From Microvirga thermotolerans (GTDB taxonomy: Bacteria; Pseudomonadota; Alphaproteobacteria; Rhizobiales; Beijerinckiaceae), in the NCBI RefSeq assembly GCF_009363855.1, contig NZ_CP045423.1, forward strand, positions 822,001 through 886,000: a stretch of 64,000 nt of DNA, written 5' to 3'. The notes beneath the pieces are model-generated. The model saw nothing but the letters and a program-made list of their open reading frames with translations, did no database searches and was not told where the DNA came from. Shown piece after piece: positions 1-7,850 of this stretch (position 1 is the first letter of the stretch; the number at the start of each line of letters is the position of its first letter). Both the position numbers and the translations under genes were made by a program.

Positions 1-1766
1 CGCGAGGTGCCTTCGAGATCCAGGATGTTCGGGCGCGGGCCGATGAACGACACGAGGCTCATGACGAGCTCCTCGCGGATCGGGTCGATCGGCGGGTTCG
101 TCACCTGCGCGAAGTTCTGCTTGAAGTAGGTGTAGAGCAGCTTCGGCTTGCTGGAGAGCGCGGAGATCGGCGTGTCCGATCCCATCGAGCCCACCGCCTC
201 CTGGCCGGTCACGGCCATGGGCTGCATGAGGAGCTTGAGGTCCTCCTGGGTGTAGCCGAAGGCCTGCTGCCGGTCGAGGAGCGAAACGTCCGTGCGGGAC
301 TCGCGCGCCTGCACGGGCTTCAGGTCCTCGAGCACGATCTGCGTGCGCTTCAGCCATTCCTTGTAGGGGTGCGCGTTCGACAGCTGGCGCTTGATCTCGT
401 CGTCGGAGACGATGCGGCCTTCCTCCAGGTCGATCAGGAGCATCTTGCCCGGCTGCAGGCGCCACTTCTCGACGATCTTCTCCTCCGGGATCGGCAACAC
501 GCCCATCTCGGAGGCGAGCACCACGAGGCCGTCGTCGGTCACGAGGTAGCGGGCGGGCCGCAGGCCGTTGCGGTCGAGCGTCGCGCCGATCTGCCGGCCG
601 TCGGTGAAGCACACGGCTGCGGGGCCGTCCCACGGCTCCATGAGGGCGGCGTGGTACTCGTAGAAGGCGCGGCGGCTCTCGTCCATGAGCGGATTGCCCG
701 CCCAGGCCTCCGGGATCAGCATCATCATCGCGTGCGCCAGCGAGTAGCCGCCGCGCACCAGGAACTCGAGGGCGTTGTCGAAGCAGGCGGTGTCGGACTG
801 GCCCTCGTAGGAGATCGGCCAGATCTTGGAGATGTCGTTGCCGAAGAGCTCGGAATCGACCGAGGCCTGGCGGGCGGCCATCCAGTTCACGTTGCCGCGC
901 AGGGTGTTGATCTCGCCGTTGTGGGCGACCATGCGGTACGGGTGGGCGAGCTGCCAGGTCGGGAAGGTGTTGGTGGCGAAGCGCTGGTGGACGAGGGCGA
1001 TGGCGCTCTCGAAGCGCGGGTCCTGCAGGTCGCGGTAGTAGCGGCCGAGCTGGGTCACCAGCACCATGCCCTTGTAGACGATGGTGCGGGAGGACAGGGA
1101 AACCGGGTAGTAGCCCGCGGTGCGCGGGTCCTTCATGTCGTAGACGGCGTTGGAGATCACCTTGCGGGCGAGGAACAGGCGCCGCTCGAAGGTCTCCTGG
1201 TCGTCCATCCCCTTGCCCTTGCCGATGAAGATCTGCCGGTGCAGGGGCTCGGAGGCCTTGACGCTCTCGCCGAGGTCGCTCGAATCCACCGGCACGTCGC
1301 GCCAGCCCAGGACCTGCAGGCCCTCGTCGGCGATCGCCTTCGTGACGATCTCCTCGACGAGCCTGAAGCCCTCCGGGTCGCGCGGCATGAACAGGTGGCC
1401 GACGCCGTACGCGCCCGCTTCCGGCAGCCAGATGCCGAGCTTGGCGCATTCGGCGGCGAAGAACCGGTGCGGGATCTGCACCAGGATGCCGCAGCCGTCG
1501 CCGGCCTTGGGATCCGCGCCGACGGCGCCGCGATGGTCGAGGTTGAGGAGGATCTGCAGGCCCTGCTCGACGATGGCGTGGGACTTGCGGTTCTTCATGT
1601 CGGCGATGAAGCCGACGCCGCAGGAATCCTTCTCGCGCGCGGGGTCGTAGAGCCCCTGCCGGGCAGGCAGGGCGGGGTCCGTCGCCGGGCGGGCCGTCGT
1701 ATCCGTCTTGGCGGCCGCGCGGCTTGAGGCTTCGGTCGTCAGGCTCTTCATCGGCACGTCGGTCAT
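1..1766 (-). CDS. gltB: Glutamate synthase large subunit, 5' part (runs off window)
   Basis: The reading frame starts at ATG 1766-1764, with GAGG about 7 nt upstream, and is still open at base 1, so about 588 N-terminal residues of a protein usually near 1,550 aa are present. A propeptide of 48 residues precedes Cys49 in the motif DSCGVGFIADMKN; in this family the cysteine becomes the N-terminal nucleophile of the class II glutamine amidotransferase domain after cleavage. Downstream motifs HRGAVGADPKAGDGCG, HQRFATNTFPTWQLA, HNGEINTLRGN and DRNGLRPARY are diagnostic. GltB transfers glutamine amide to 2-oxoglutarate with GltD. It is transcribed divergently from the aldolase gene. Identification is secure. 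Confidence 0.97.
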   Translation of the reverse strand, partial: MTDVPMKSLTTEASSRAAAKTDTTARPATDPALPARQGLYDPAREKDSCGVGFIADMKNRKSHAIVEQGLQILLNLDHRGAVGADPKAGDGCGILVQIPHRFFAAECAKLGIWLPEAGAYGVGHLFMPRDPEGFRLVEEIVTKAIADEGLQVLGWRDVPVDSSDLGESVKASEPLHRQIFIGKGKGMDDQETFERRLFLARKVISNAVYDMKDPRTAGYYPVSLSSRTIVYKGMVLVTQLGRYYRDLQDPRFESAIALVHQRFATNTFPTWQLAHPYRMVAHNGEINTLRGNVNWMAARQASVDSELFGNDISKIWPISYEGQSDTACFDNALEFLVRGGYSLAHAMMMLIPEAWAGNPLMDESRRAFYEYHAALMEPWDGPAAVCFTDGRQIGATLDRNGLRPARYLVTDDGLVVLASEMGVLPIPEEKIVEKWRLQPGKMLLIDLEEGRIVSDDEIKRQLSNAHPYKEWLKRTQIVLEDLKPVQARESRTDVSLLDRQQAFGYTQEDLKLLMQPMAVTGQEAVGSMGSDTPISALSSKPKLLYTYFKQNFAQVTNPPIDPIREELVMSLVSFIGPRPNILDLEGTS

Positions 1767-2269
1767 TCCAGGTCCTCGCATCCAGGCGAACGGGTCACGT
1801 CGGGTGTTCGGGGCGGCTTTCGGGTCCGCCGGATGTCGGTGAAGATCCGGAGCCCGCCGCTTCTTGCGTTTCTTGGAGGGGGGATCCTGGCAGGGAGCCC
1901 GCACCTCGCGGGCTGCCTTGGGCCTGCGTTCAGCCCAGAGTCGCCCGTCCCGCCCACGTTTTGCGGGCGGCTTTGGCGGTATCTCGTTTCGTTCGCGGTG
2001 CGCGAAGCATCAAGAAACCCTCAGGGGACGAAGGAGCGCAGGCGCTCCAGATGGGACAGTATCGCTGTCCTAATGTGGGCAAGGTGCCAGAACTCAACCG
2101 GCGACACAAGAGGGTTTGGAAAAGTTTTAGACAAAAGTTTCAAGCCGGACCGCCGGTGTGTAACAAAGGCATGTTTTCGGCCCTGCGGACGAAAGGCTTC
2201 TCCGATGGGTCAACGACCTTGACATGATCCGCTTCATGGGGAGGCTGCGCCTCCGCAAGGAGATGAATC
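1767..2269. other. Intergenic region between divergent gltB and ltaE
   Basis: About 500 bases with no credible gene: short ORFs here lack ribosome sites and family features. It must carry both divergent promoters. The most visible element is the dyad at 2054-2070. An AT-richer patch with a run of T and A near 2110-2165 is the likeliest core-promoter area, but no clean -35/-10 pair was found. Confidence 0.6.
2054..2070. promoter_or_regulatory. Candidate operator: dyad GGACAG-N5-CTGTCC
   Basis: Six-base arms are perfectly complementary around TATCG, with AT-leaning flanks (ATG before, TAAT after). Size and spacing suit a dimeric TetR/MarR-like repressor. No regulator gene is adjacent, so the ligand and target are unknown. 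Confidence 0.35.
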
Positions 2270-3346
2270 ATGAACTTCGTGAGCGACAACGTCGTGGGGG
2301 CCAGCGCTCCGGTGATGGAGGCCCTCGCGCGGGCCAACGGGGGGGCGATGGCGGCCTACGGGGCCGACGAGATCGCCCGGCGCGTCAAGGAGCGCTTCGC
2401 CGAGCTCTTCGAGCGGGAGGTCGCCGTGTTCCTGGTGACGACGGGCACGGCGGCGAATGCGCTCGCCCTCTCCTCGGCGGTTCCGCCCTGGGGCCTGTGC
2501 GTCTGCCACCGGGAGGCGCACGTGATCGACGACGAATGCGGCGCGCCGGAGTTCTTCATGCACGGGGCCAAGCTTGTCGGGCTGCCCGGCGCCGGGGCCA
2601 AGCTCGATGCCGGCGCAGTCGGAGCCTATCTCGAGGGGCTGCCGAAATCGGTGAAGCAGATGCCGCCGAAGGCGCTTTCCATCTCCCAGGCGACGGAGTG
2701 CGGGACGGTCTACCGGCCCGAGGAGATCGCGGCGCTCGGCGCCCTGTGCCGCGATCATGGCATGGCGCTCCACATGGACGGCGCCCGCTTCGCGAATGCC
2801 CTCGTGTCCCTCGGCTGCACGCCCGCCGAGATGACCTGGAAACAGGGTGTCGACATCCTCTCCTTCGGCGCGACCAAGAACGGCTGCCTGATGGCCGAGG
2901 CCGTCGTGGTGTTCCGTCCCGACCTCGCGGAGTCGCTCGCCTACCGGGCCAAGCGGGCGGGACAGGTCATCTCGAAGGGGCGGCTGATCTCCGCCCAGCT
3001 GGAGGGCTACTTCGCCGCGGATCACTGGCTGGACAATGCCCGCCACGCGAACCGGATGGCGAGGCTGCTCGCGGAGGGGCTGATGCGGCTCCCGGGCGTG
3101 CGGCTCGCCTGGCCCGTGGAGGCGAACGAGGTCTTCCCCGTCCTTCCCCGCGCGGCGAGCGAGGCTCTCCGGGCGGCGGGCGCGGGATTCATGGAGTGGA
3201 CGCAGGCGAGCCTTCCCGAGGGCGAGACGATCGCCGCGGACGAGGCGCTGATCAGGCTCGTGATGTCCTACGCCACGCAGGAGGAAGAGGTGCGCCGCTT
3301 CCTCCAGGCCGCCTCGACCGCGCTCTCGCGGCAGGCTGCGGAGTGA
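2270..3346 (+). CDS. ltaE: L-threonine aldolase (low-specificity type)
   Basis: A 358-residue PLP enzyme of fold type I that splits L-threonine or allo-threonine into glycine and acetaldehyde. The motif SFGATKNG carries the Schiff-base lysine (K203) and HMDGAR holds the aspartate (D170) that contacts the PLP ring nitrogen. The length fits the family. Start ATG 2270 has AAGGAG seven bases upstream. A small hairpin (GGAGGCTGCGCCTCC) sits just before the ribosome site. It stands alone, with a terminator about 135 nt downstream. Close relatives can act on beta-hydroxy amino acids other than threonine, so the exact substrate is inferred. Confidence 0.9.
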   Translation: MNFVSDNVVGASAPVMEALARANGGAMAAYGADEIARRVKERFAELFEREVAVFLVTTGTAANALALSSAVPPWGLCVCHREAHVIDDECGAPEFFMHGAKLVGLPGAGAKLDAGAVGAYLEGLPKSVKQMPPKALSISQATECGTVYRPEEIAALGALCRDHGMALHMDGARFANALVSLGCTPAEMTWKQGVDILSFGATKNGCLMAEAVVVFRPDLAESLAYRAKRAGQVISKGRLISAQLEGYFAADHWLDNARHANRMARLLAEGLMRLPGVRLAWPVEANEVFPVLPRAASEALRAAGAGFMEWTQASLPEGETIAADEALIRLVMSYATQEEEVRRFLQAASTALSRQAAE

Positions 3347-3480
3347 AGCTGCGGAGTGAAATTGCCCTAACCCTGCCGCATTCTCTGACGATGTCTCCCC
3401 GCGAGACCGACACACGGGGTACCTCCAGCCCCAGCGGGACTCAAAGGACCAGGCCTGAACAACAAGAAACGACATGCATT

Positions 3481-3508
3481 GCGCCCCGGCGGAGCCGGGG
3501 CGCTTTTT
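3481..3508 (+). terminator. Rho-independent terminator downstream of ltaE
   Basis: A perfect 10-bp GC stem (GCGCCCCGGC at 3481-3490, partner at 3494-3503) with a 3-nt loop is followed by TTTTT. It lies between convergent ltaE and hsp20. The 100 bases before it may form a structured 3'UTR or small RNA (see findings). Confidence 0.8.
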
Positions 3509-3536
3509 CGTGCGGGATCTGAAGAAGGCTCGGCCG

Positions 3537-4001
3537 TTACGCGGCTTTCTGGGCCTCGATGGTGCGCGAGGCGCCGCTGGTGCCGATCGGGATCGCCCGG
3601 GGCTTCTTGGCCTCGGGGATCTCGCGGACGAGGTCCACATGGAGCAGGCCGTTCTCGAGGGCCGCGCCCACGACCTGGACGCCGTCGGCGAGCTGGAAGC
3701 GCCGCTCGAAGGTGCGCGCCGCGATGCCCTGGTAGAGGATGTCGGGCTTGCGCTCCTCGGAATTCGTCTTCCTCTCGCCGCGGATCGAGAGGGTGTTCTC
3801 CTTCACCTCGATGGCGAGGTCCTGGTCGGTGAAACCCGCCACCGCGACCGAGATGCGGTAGGCGTTCTCGCCGGTGCGCTCGATGTTGTAGGGCGGATAG
3901 CTGGGGGCCGCGTCGACGCCGACGAACTGGTCGAGCATCGAGAACAGGCGGTCGAAGCCGACCGTGTTGCGGTAAAGGGGGGCGAGGTCGAACTGTCGCA
4001 T
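3537..4001 (-). CDS. Small heat-shock protein, Hsp20/IbpA family
   Basis: A 154-aa alpha-crystallin-type chaperone that holds unfolding proteins for Hsp70/ClpB. The N-terminus MRQFDLAPLYRNTVGFDRLF is typical of rhizobial class A IbpA-like proteins. The alpha-crystallin domain spans about residues 38-128 and ends with ALENGLLHVDL, close to the A-x-x-x-G-x-L signature. ATG 4001 is preferred because GGAG lies 9 nt upstream; ATG 4007 is only 3 nt from it. The leader contains a ROSE thermometer, itself preceded by a sigma-32-like promoter, so control at both transcription and translation is expected. Confidence 0.95.
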   Translation of the reverse strand: MRQFDLAPLYRNTVGFDRLFSMLDQFVGVDAAPSYPPYNIERTGENAYRISVAVAGFTDQDLAIEVKENTLSIRGERKTNSEERKPDILYQGIAARTFERRFQLADGVQVVGAALENGLLHVDLVREIPEAKKPRAIPIGTSGASRTIEAQKAA

Positions 4002-4093
4002 AGGCATATTCTCCACTTGAAGCAACATGCGTTCTTTCGATCCACCTCGAGAGGCTGGATCATGGGGTTCGTGCCGCCGTTCCGGCCGGCACA
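4002..4093 (-). promoter_or_regulatory. ROSE-type RNA thermometer in the hsp20 leader
   Basis: On the minus strand the leader ends with GCATGTTGCTTCAAG followed by TGGAGAATATGC. GCAT pairs with ATGC, TT with AA, and CTTC with GGAG (one G-U), leaving a single bulged G opposite the Shine-Dalgarno. TTGCT facing the SD with a bulged G is the known signature of ROSE elements, which melt on heating and free the ribosome site. The roughly 90-nt distance from the predicted transcription start suits this class. Upstream hairpins are likely (for example around the CATCC/GGATG pair) but were not folded. Confidence 0.85.
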
Positions 4094-4099
4094 TCCAGG

Positions 4100-4128
4100 A
4101 TGTGGGAGCGGCGATTTTTCCTTTCAAG
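4100..4128 (-). promoter_or_regulatory. Sigma-32 (RpoH)-like promoter of hsp20
   Basis: CTTGAAA (4128-4122) is separated by 15 nt from CCCACAT (4106-4100), close to the heat-shock consensus CTTGAAA-N(11-16)-CCCATnT. It would start transcription near 4093. Confidence 0.65.
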
Positions 4129-4223
4129 AGGTCCGCCCGAGGGCTTCGGCGAGGCGGCTGGCCGGGAGGCCGAATGCCCTATAAAGAAGGGCCGAAGGCA
4201 TTTTTTCGCGAGACGTCGATCCC

Positions 4224-5303
4224 GTGCAGCTCGTTCCCACCCCGAACAACCCGATCCCGGCCGAGCCGAACCTCGTCGGCGTCAGGACGAAGGACGGCCT
4301 GAACCTTCGTGCCGCCTGGTGGATGCCCGCCACGGCGAAGCCGCGGGGAACGGTGTGCATCCTCCAGGGGCGGGCGGAGTTCGTCGAGAAGTATTTCGAG
4401 GTGATCGGCGAGCTGCTGGAACGGGACTTCGCCGTGGTGGCCTTCGACTGGCGCGGGCAGGGGCTCTCCGACCGGCAGGTGCGGAACCCGCGGAAGGGCT
4501 ACGTCCGCAGCTTCGCCGATTACCGGCACGACCTGGAGGCCGTGCGGGACCAGGTGCTCCTTCCCCTCATGCCGGAGCCGCATTTCGGCCTGGCCCATTC
4601 CATGGGCGGAGCCATCGCCCTCAGCGCCGCCCACGAGAGCTGGCTGCCCTTCCGCCGGCTCGTGACGACGACGCCGATGATCGCGCTGGGCATGATCCGC
4701 ACGCTGCGGACCGCCGCCGTCCTCATGCGCATCCTGCGGTGGCTCGGCCTCGGCAAGGCCTTCGTCCCCGGCGGCGGGGAGACATCGATCTCGACCATGC
4801 CCTTCAAGGGCAACCGGCTGACCGGCGACCCCGCGCGCTATGCCCGCAATGCGGAAGCCGCCACGGCCCTGGGCGCCGGCGCCATCGGCGCGCCGACCGT
4901 CGCCTGGCTCGATTCCGCCTTCCGCTTCATGAAGCGCTTCACCGATCCCGCCTACGCCCTCAGGATCCGCCTGCCGACCCTGATCCTGGCGGCGGGGGCG
5001 GATCCGGTCTGCGCGACGCCTGCCACGGAGCGCTTCGCGTCCCGCCTGAAGGCGGGCCACGCCATCGTGATCCCCGGCGCCCGCCACGAGATCCTGATGG
5101 AGCGGGATTCGATCCGGGAGCAGTTCTGGGCGGCCTTCGACGCCTTCGTGCCGGGCAGTCCGAATCCGCTGGCGGAGGAGCCGGCCGCGGACGATGCGGA
5201 GGGAGACGAAGCGGAAGCTGCCTCAGCGGCTGAGGAGCTCGACGGCGGCCGCGTGGACGCGCCGGTCGCCGGCCGCGACGATGCGCCCGCCCTGAGCGGC
5301 TGA
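4224..5303 (+). CDS. Alpha/beta hydrolase, lysophospholipase/monoacylglycerol lipase type
   Basis: A 359-aa serine hydrolase of the PldB/monoglyceride-lipase group. The nucleophile is S126 in GLAHSMGG; D260 (ILAAGADPVC) and H288 (IPGARHEIL) complete the triad; DWRGQGLSDR is the usual strand-turn region. The first in-frame start is GTG 4224, with a weak ribosome site. The catalytic fold ends near residue 310 and is followed by an acidic Ala/Glu/Asp-rich tail. That tail reads antisense through the last 81 bases of the histidinol-phosphatase-like gene. The substrate is unknown; lipid ester hydrolysis is inferred from the family. Confidence 0.85.
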   Translation: MQLVPTPNNPIPAEPNLVGVRTKDGLNLRAAWWMPATAKPRGTVCILQGRAEFVEKYFEVIGELLERDFAVVAFDWRGQGLSDRQVRNPRKGYVRSFADYRHDLEAVRDQVLLPLMPEPHFGLAHSMGGAIALSAAHESWLPFRRLVTTTPMIALGMIRTLRTAAVLMRILRWLGLGKAFVPGGGETSISTMPFKGNRLTGDPARYARNAEAATALGAGAIGAPTVAWLDSAFRFMKRFTDPAYALRIRLPTLILAAGADPVCATPATERFASRLKAGHAIVIPGARHEILMERDSIREQFWAAFDAFVPGSPNPLAEEPAADDAEGDEAEAASAAEELDGGRVDAPVAGRDDAPALSG

Positions 5304-6005
5304 CCCGCCGTCCCAGGCGGTCACGATCCCGCCGGCGCCCTCGATGATCGGGATCAGGGCGACGATGTCGTAGGGCTTGAGCCCGGACTCCACCACCAGG
5401 TCGATGTGCCCGGCCGCCAGCATGCAGTAGGCGTAGCAGTCGCAGCCGTAGCGGGCGAGCCGCGCCACGCTCTCCACCCGGTCGTAGGCGCGCAGCTCCT
5501 CGCCGGCGAAGAGCTTGGGGCTCGTGGTGGACATGACGGCGTCCTTCAGGGAGGCGCAGCGGCGGGTCATCAGCTTGCGCTCGCCCCCCGGCCCGGAATA
5601 GGTCGAGCGGCCGCCGTCCCCGAAGAAGCGCTCGCCCGTGAAGGGCTGGTGCATCATGCCGAATGCCGGCCGGCCGTGCCGGGTCAGGCCGATCAGGGTG
5701 CCCCAGGTGGGAAGCCCGGCGATGAAGGCGCGGGTGCCGTCGATGGGATCGAGCACCCAGACGTATTCCGCGTCCTCCTGCTCCGACCCGAACTCCTCCC
5801 CCACGATGCCGTGGGTGGGGAAGGTGCGCTTGATGAGCTGGCGCATGGCGGCTTCGCTCGCCCGGTCGGCCTCGGTCACCGGGTCGAAGGCGCCGCCCCG
5901 GGACTTGTCCTCGGCGGCGATGCTGCTGCGGAAGAAGGGCAGGATGGCCCGGCCCGAGACGGTCGCGAGCTCATTGACGAAGTGCGTGAAGTCGATGAGC
6001 CTCAT
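5223..6005 (-). CDS. hisN: Histidinol-phosphatase, inositol-monophosphatase family (HisN-like)
   Basis: A 260-aa Mg-dependent phosphatase. Metal ligands are visible as E70 in GEEF, D86 and D89 in DPIDGTRAF, and D213 in KPYDIVALIP. The combination of DPIDGTRAFIAG and YDIVALIPIIEGAGG is typical of the HisN subgroup, which removes phosphate from L-histidinol phosphate in histidine synthesis; another member of the superfamily (suhB-like) lies at 44694-45488. ATG 6005 was chosen over longer options because homology starts there and a GGGG-rich ribosome site precedes it. The 3' end overlaps the convergent hydrolase gene by 81 bases. A phosphatase for another sugar phosphate cannot be excluded. Confidence 0.85.
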   Translation of the reverse strand: MRLIDFTHFVNELATVSGRAILPFFRSSIAAEDKSRGGAFDPVTEADRASEAAMRQLIKRTFPTHGIVGEEFGSEQEDAEYVWVLDPIDGTRAFIAGLPTWGTLIGLTRHGRPAFGMMHQPFTGERFFGDGGRSTYSGPGGERKLMTRRCASLKDAVMSTTSPKLFAGEELRAYDRVESVARLARYGCDCYAYCMLAAGHIDLVVESGLKPYDIVALIPIIEGAGGIVTAWDGGSAAQGGRIVAAGDRRVHAAAVELLSR

Positions 6006-6139
6006 GGCGACCCTATCCCCTTTGCCCGGTTGCGCGGACCTCGGCCCCGGCGTGGCGGCCCGCGCGCCCGCTTTTACCAAGCGGGCTCCCGGCGGCAAGA
6101 GAGAGGTGCGCCGGAGCGCAGGAAGGCGCTCTTCCGGCC

Positions 6140-6182
6140 CCGCCCCTTGGGCGGTCCGGTCGGGACCGCCCAAGGGGCGGGG
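6140..6182. repeat. Perfect 19-bp inverted repeat (palindromic hairpin)
   Basis: Arms 6140-6158 (CCCGCCCCTTGGGCGGTCC) and 6164-6182 are exact reverse complements around a GGTCG loop. It lies in the gap between psiF and hisN, both on the minus strand. There is no T-run on either side, so it is not a canonical intrinsic terminator. It could stabilise a 3' end, stop transcription with Rho, or be a mobile REP-like palindrome. Confidence 0.85.
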
Positions 6183-6239
6183 CGGCGGCTCAGGCCAAGC
6201 TGGCATGCGTTCCAGGCATGGCTCGCGGCGATTTTGCCC

Positions 6240-6267
6240 TTGCGGATTGTGCGACGCAATTTATATT
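6240..6267 (+). promoter_or_regulatory. Sigma-70-type promoter for the suhB-type sRNA
   Basis: TTGCGG (6240-6245) and TATATT (6262-6267) are 16 bases apart, placing the start near 6274, exactly where the first RNA stem begins. Confidence 0.6.
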
Positions 6268-6273
6268 GTGCAC

Positions 6274-6362
6274 TGCGATATGGCGATGGCGTCGCCTCAT
6301 CGCAGCCCTTCTTGGGCGTTTCCTCCCTAAACTTCGGGCCGCTGGCAACAGCGGCCTTTTTT
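6274..6362 (+). ncRNA. suhB-type (CCUCCC-loop) small regulatory RNA
   Basis: About 89 nt with three stems. TGCGAT/ATCGCA (6274-6279 with 6299-6304) encloses GGCGA/TCGCC; then GCCC-TTCTT-GGGC (6305-6317); then an unpaired stretch containing TTTCCTCCC; then a terminator stem GGCCGCTG/CAGCGGCC (6337-6356, GCAA loop) and TTTTTT. The anti-Shine-Dalgarno CCUCCC segment between short stems is typical of alphaproteobacterial suhB/alpha-r family sRNAs (the family of S. meliloti MmgR is similar). The neighbour hisN is in the same phosphatase superfamily as suhB. The family name is from memory; an Rfam scan would settle it. Confidence 0.75.
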
Positions 6363-6415
6363 CTTTCGGGCGCACCGGCAGGGCCCTGCCGCGGCCCGCC
6401 TGAAATGCCGCCGCC

Positions 6416-6661
6416 TCACATGCCGACGGAATCCTTCACGCACTTGCTGGTGAAGCTCGTCTTGGCCGCGCCGCTGAGCTTCTTCTCGGCCGCCTGCGCA
6501 TCGCAGGAGGCCTTCATGTCCCGCTCGCATTTGGTCATGAAGCTCGTCTTGGCCGCGCCCGCCAGCTTCTTTTCCGTGGCCTGGGCTGCGCATGAGCTCT
6601 CGGCGGCCAGGGCGCCCCCGGCGCACAGGATCATCGCAAGGGCGGCTGCAATCGCTTTCAT
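6416..6661 (-). CDS. psiF: PsiF-repeat periplasmic protein
   Basis: 81 aa. Residues 1-19 form a signal peptide ending ALA. Two near-identical PsiF repeats of about 25 residues follow, each with a Cys at either end and the core EKKL(A/S)GAAKTSF. The four cysteines suggest disulfides in the periplasm. GGAGGA lies 7 nt before the ATG. PsiF is phosphate-starvation-inducible in enterobacteria; here neither a Pho box nor a phosphate gene is visible nearby, so the regulation is unknown. Biochemical function of the family is not established. Confidence 0.93.
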   Translation of the reverse strand: MKAIAAALAMILCAGGALAAESSCAAQATEKKLAGAAKTSFMTKCERDMKASCDAQAAEKKLSGAAKTSFTSKCVKDSVGM

Positions 6662-6784
6662 CGCTCGTTCCTCCGGGCACCATGCCCTTAGGAAAGGCTA
6701 GGGCGGTCCGGGCCCAGGGCAAAGGCAATAAGGGATCGGCCGCGGAAGGAGCCCGGACGCCGGGCCGAAGGGCGGCGAGAGGGG

Positions 6785-7675
6785 CTACTCCGCGGCGATC
6801 TGGCGGGGGTGGCGCGCGCCGCCGAGGGCGTCGATGACCCGGGCGAAGGCGCAGGTGAGGTCCCGGGCAAGGGCTGCGAAACCCGGCGTCTTCTCGAGGG
6901 CGCGCTCGTCCATGTAGATCGCCCGGTTGATCTCCACTTGCAGGGCGTGCCGGTCGAGGGCGGGCTCCCCGTAGTGCTCGGTGATGAAGCCGCCCGCATA
7001 GGGCTTGTTGCGGACCACCGTATAGCCGAGGTCGCGCAGGGCCTTCTCCGTCAGGTCGATCAGGGCGGGGGTGCAGCTCGTCCCGTAGCGATCCCCGAGG
7101 ACGATGTCGGCCTTGGCGGCCTCCTCGCGGCCGACGCTGGTCGAGGGCATGGAATGGCAGTCGATCAGGAAGGACTGGCCGAAGGTCTGCGCCGTCCGGC
7201 GGACGAGCTGCCGGAGCGTCCGGTGATAGGGCTTGTAGAGCCACTCGATGCGCTGGAGGGCTTCGTCCACGGGCAGGCGTCCCGCATAGATCTCCTGTCC
7301 GTCCGCCACGATCCGGGGGATGGTGCCGAGCCCGCCCGCCACCCGCATGGAGCGGGTATTGGCGAAGGGCGGCAGCCGGCCGTCGAACATGCGGGAATCG
7401 AGTTCGTAGGGTTCCCGGTTGAGGTCCAGGTACGCCCGGGGGAAGCGGGCCGCCATGAGAGGGGCGCCCAGATCGACGACGGAGGCGAACAGCTCGTCCA
7501 CGAAGGCATCCTCCGACCGCCGCAGCGCCAGCGCGTCGAGGCGGGAGGAGGCGAGGAACGCGGCGGGGTAGATCGCTCCCGCATGGGGGACGTTGAAGAC
7601 GAAGGACGCCGTCTGGCCGGCAGGCTCGATGACGACAAAGGGAGGGTCGAACTCGTCGGTGATGGCTGGCCGCAT
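6785..7675 (-). CDS. N-formylglutamate amidohydrolase family protein (copy 1)
   Basis: 296 aa. Family metal-binding motifs appear in order: NVPHAG (H31), YLDLNREPYE (83-92) and IDCHSMP (171-177). The family hydrolyses N-formyl-L-glutamate to glutamate and formate (HutG of histidine degradation), but no hut genes are present, so another N-acyl or N-formyl substrate is possible. It diverges from cpdR across a 175-base gap. A more distant paralogue lies at 13396-14229. Confidence 0.85.
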   Translation of the reverse strand: MRPAITDEFDPPFVVIEPAGQTASFVFNVPHAGAIYPAAFLASSRLDALALRRSEDAFVDELFASVVDLGAPLMAARFPRAYLDLNREPYELDSRMFDGRLPPFANTRSMRVAGGLGTIPRIVADGQEIYAGRLPVDEALQRIEWLYKPYHRTLRQLVRRTAQTFGQSFLIDCHSMPSTSVGREEAAKADIVLGDRYGTSCTPALIDLTEKALRDLGYTVVRNKPYAGGFITEHYGEPALDRHALQVEINRAIYMDERALEKTPGFAALARDLTCAFARVIDALGGARHPRQIAAE

Positions 7676-7850
7676 CCGGTTTCGGGAGATCTTGAGCTGG
7701 TGACGGGGAAAAGGCTGGGGTTAGTGTAAGGCAGCCCTACGTTCTGTCCATGGCTATATCGTGCACGGGCGCCGGGGCGCCTTCACGGCTTATTTACCCG
7801 CAGGCGTGCATGAAGTCGGGGACGTTCGTGACGATTCGAGGTTGGCGGCG

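Noticed and set aside
2219..2260. TTGACA before ltaE as a -35 box
   Set aside because: No acceptable -10 hexamer at 16-18 bases; the region there is GC-rich and next to the ribosome site.
2234..3640. A 468-codon minus-strand frame opposite ltaE
   Set aside because: Shadow of the aldolase gene: no family motif, no ribosome site, and Arg/His-rich composition.
4173..4206. AATGCC/GGCATT stem followed by TTTT as a terminator
   Set aside because: Only six pairs with an 18-nt loop, and it lies upstream of the hydrolase start rather than after a gene.
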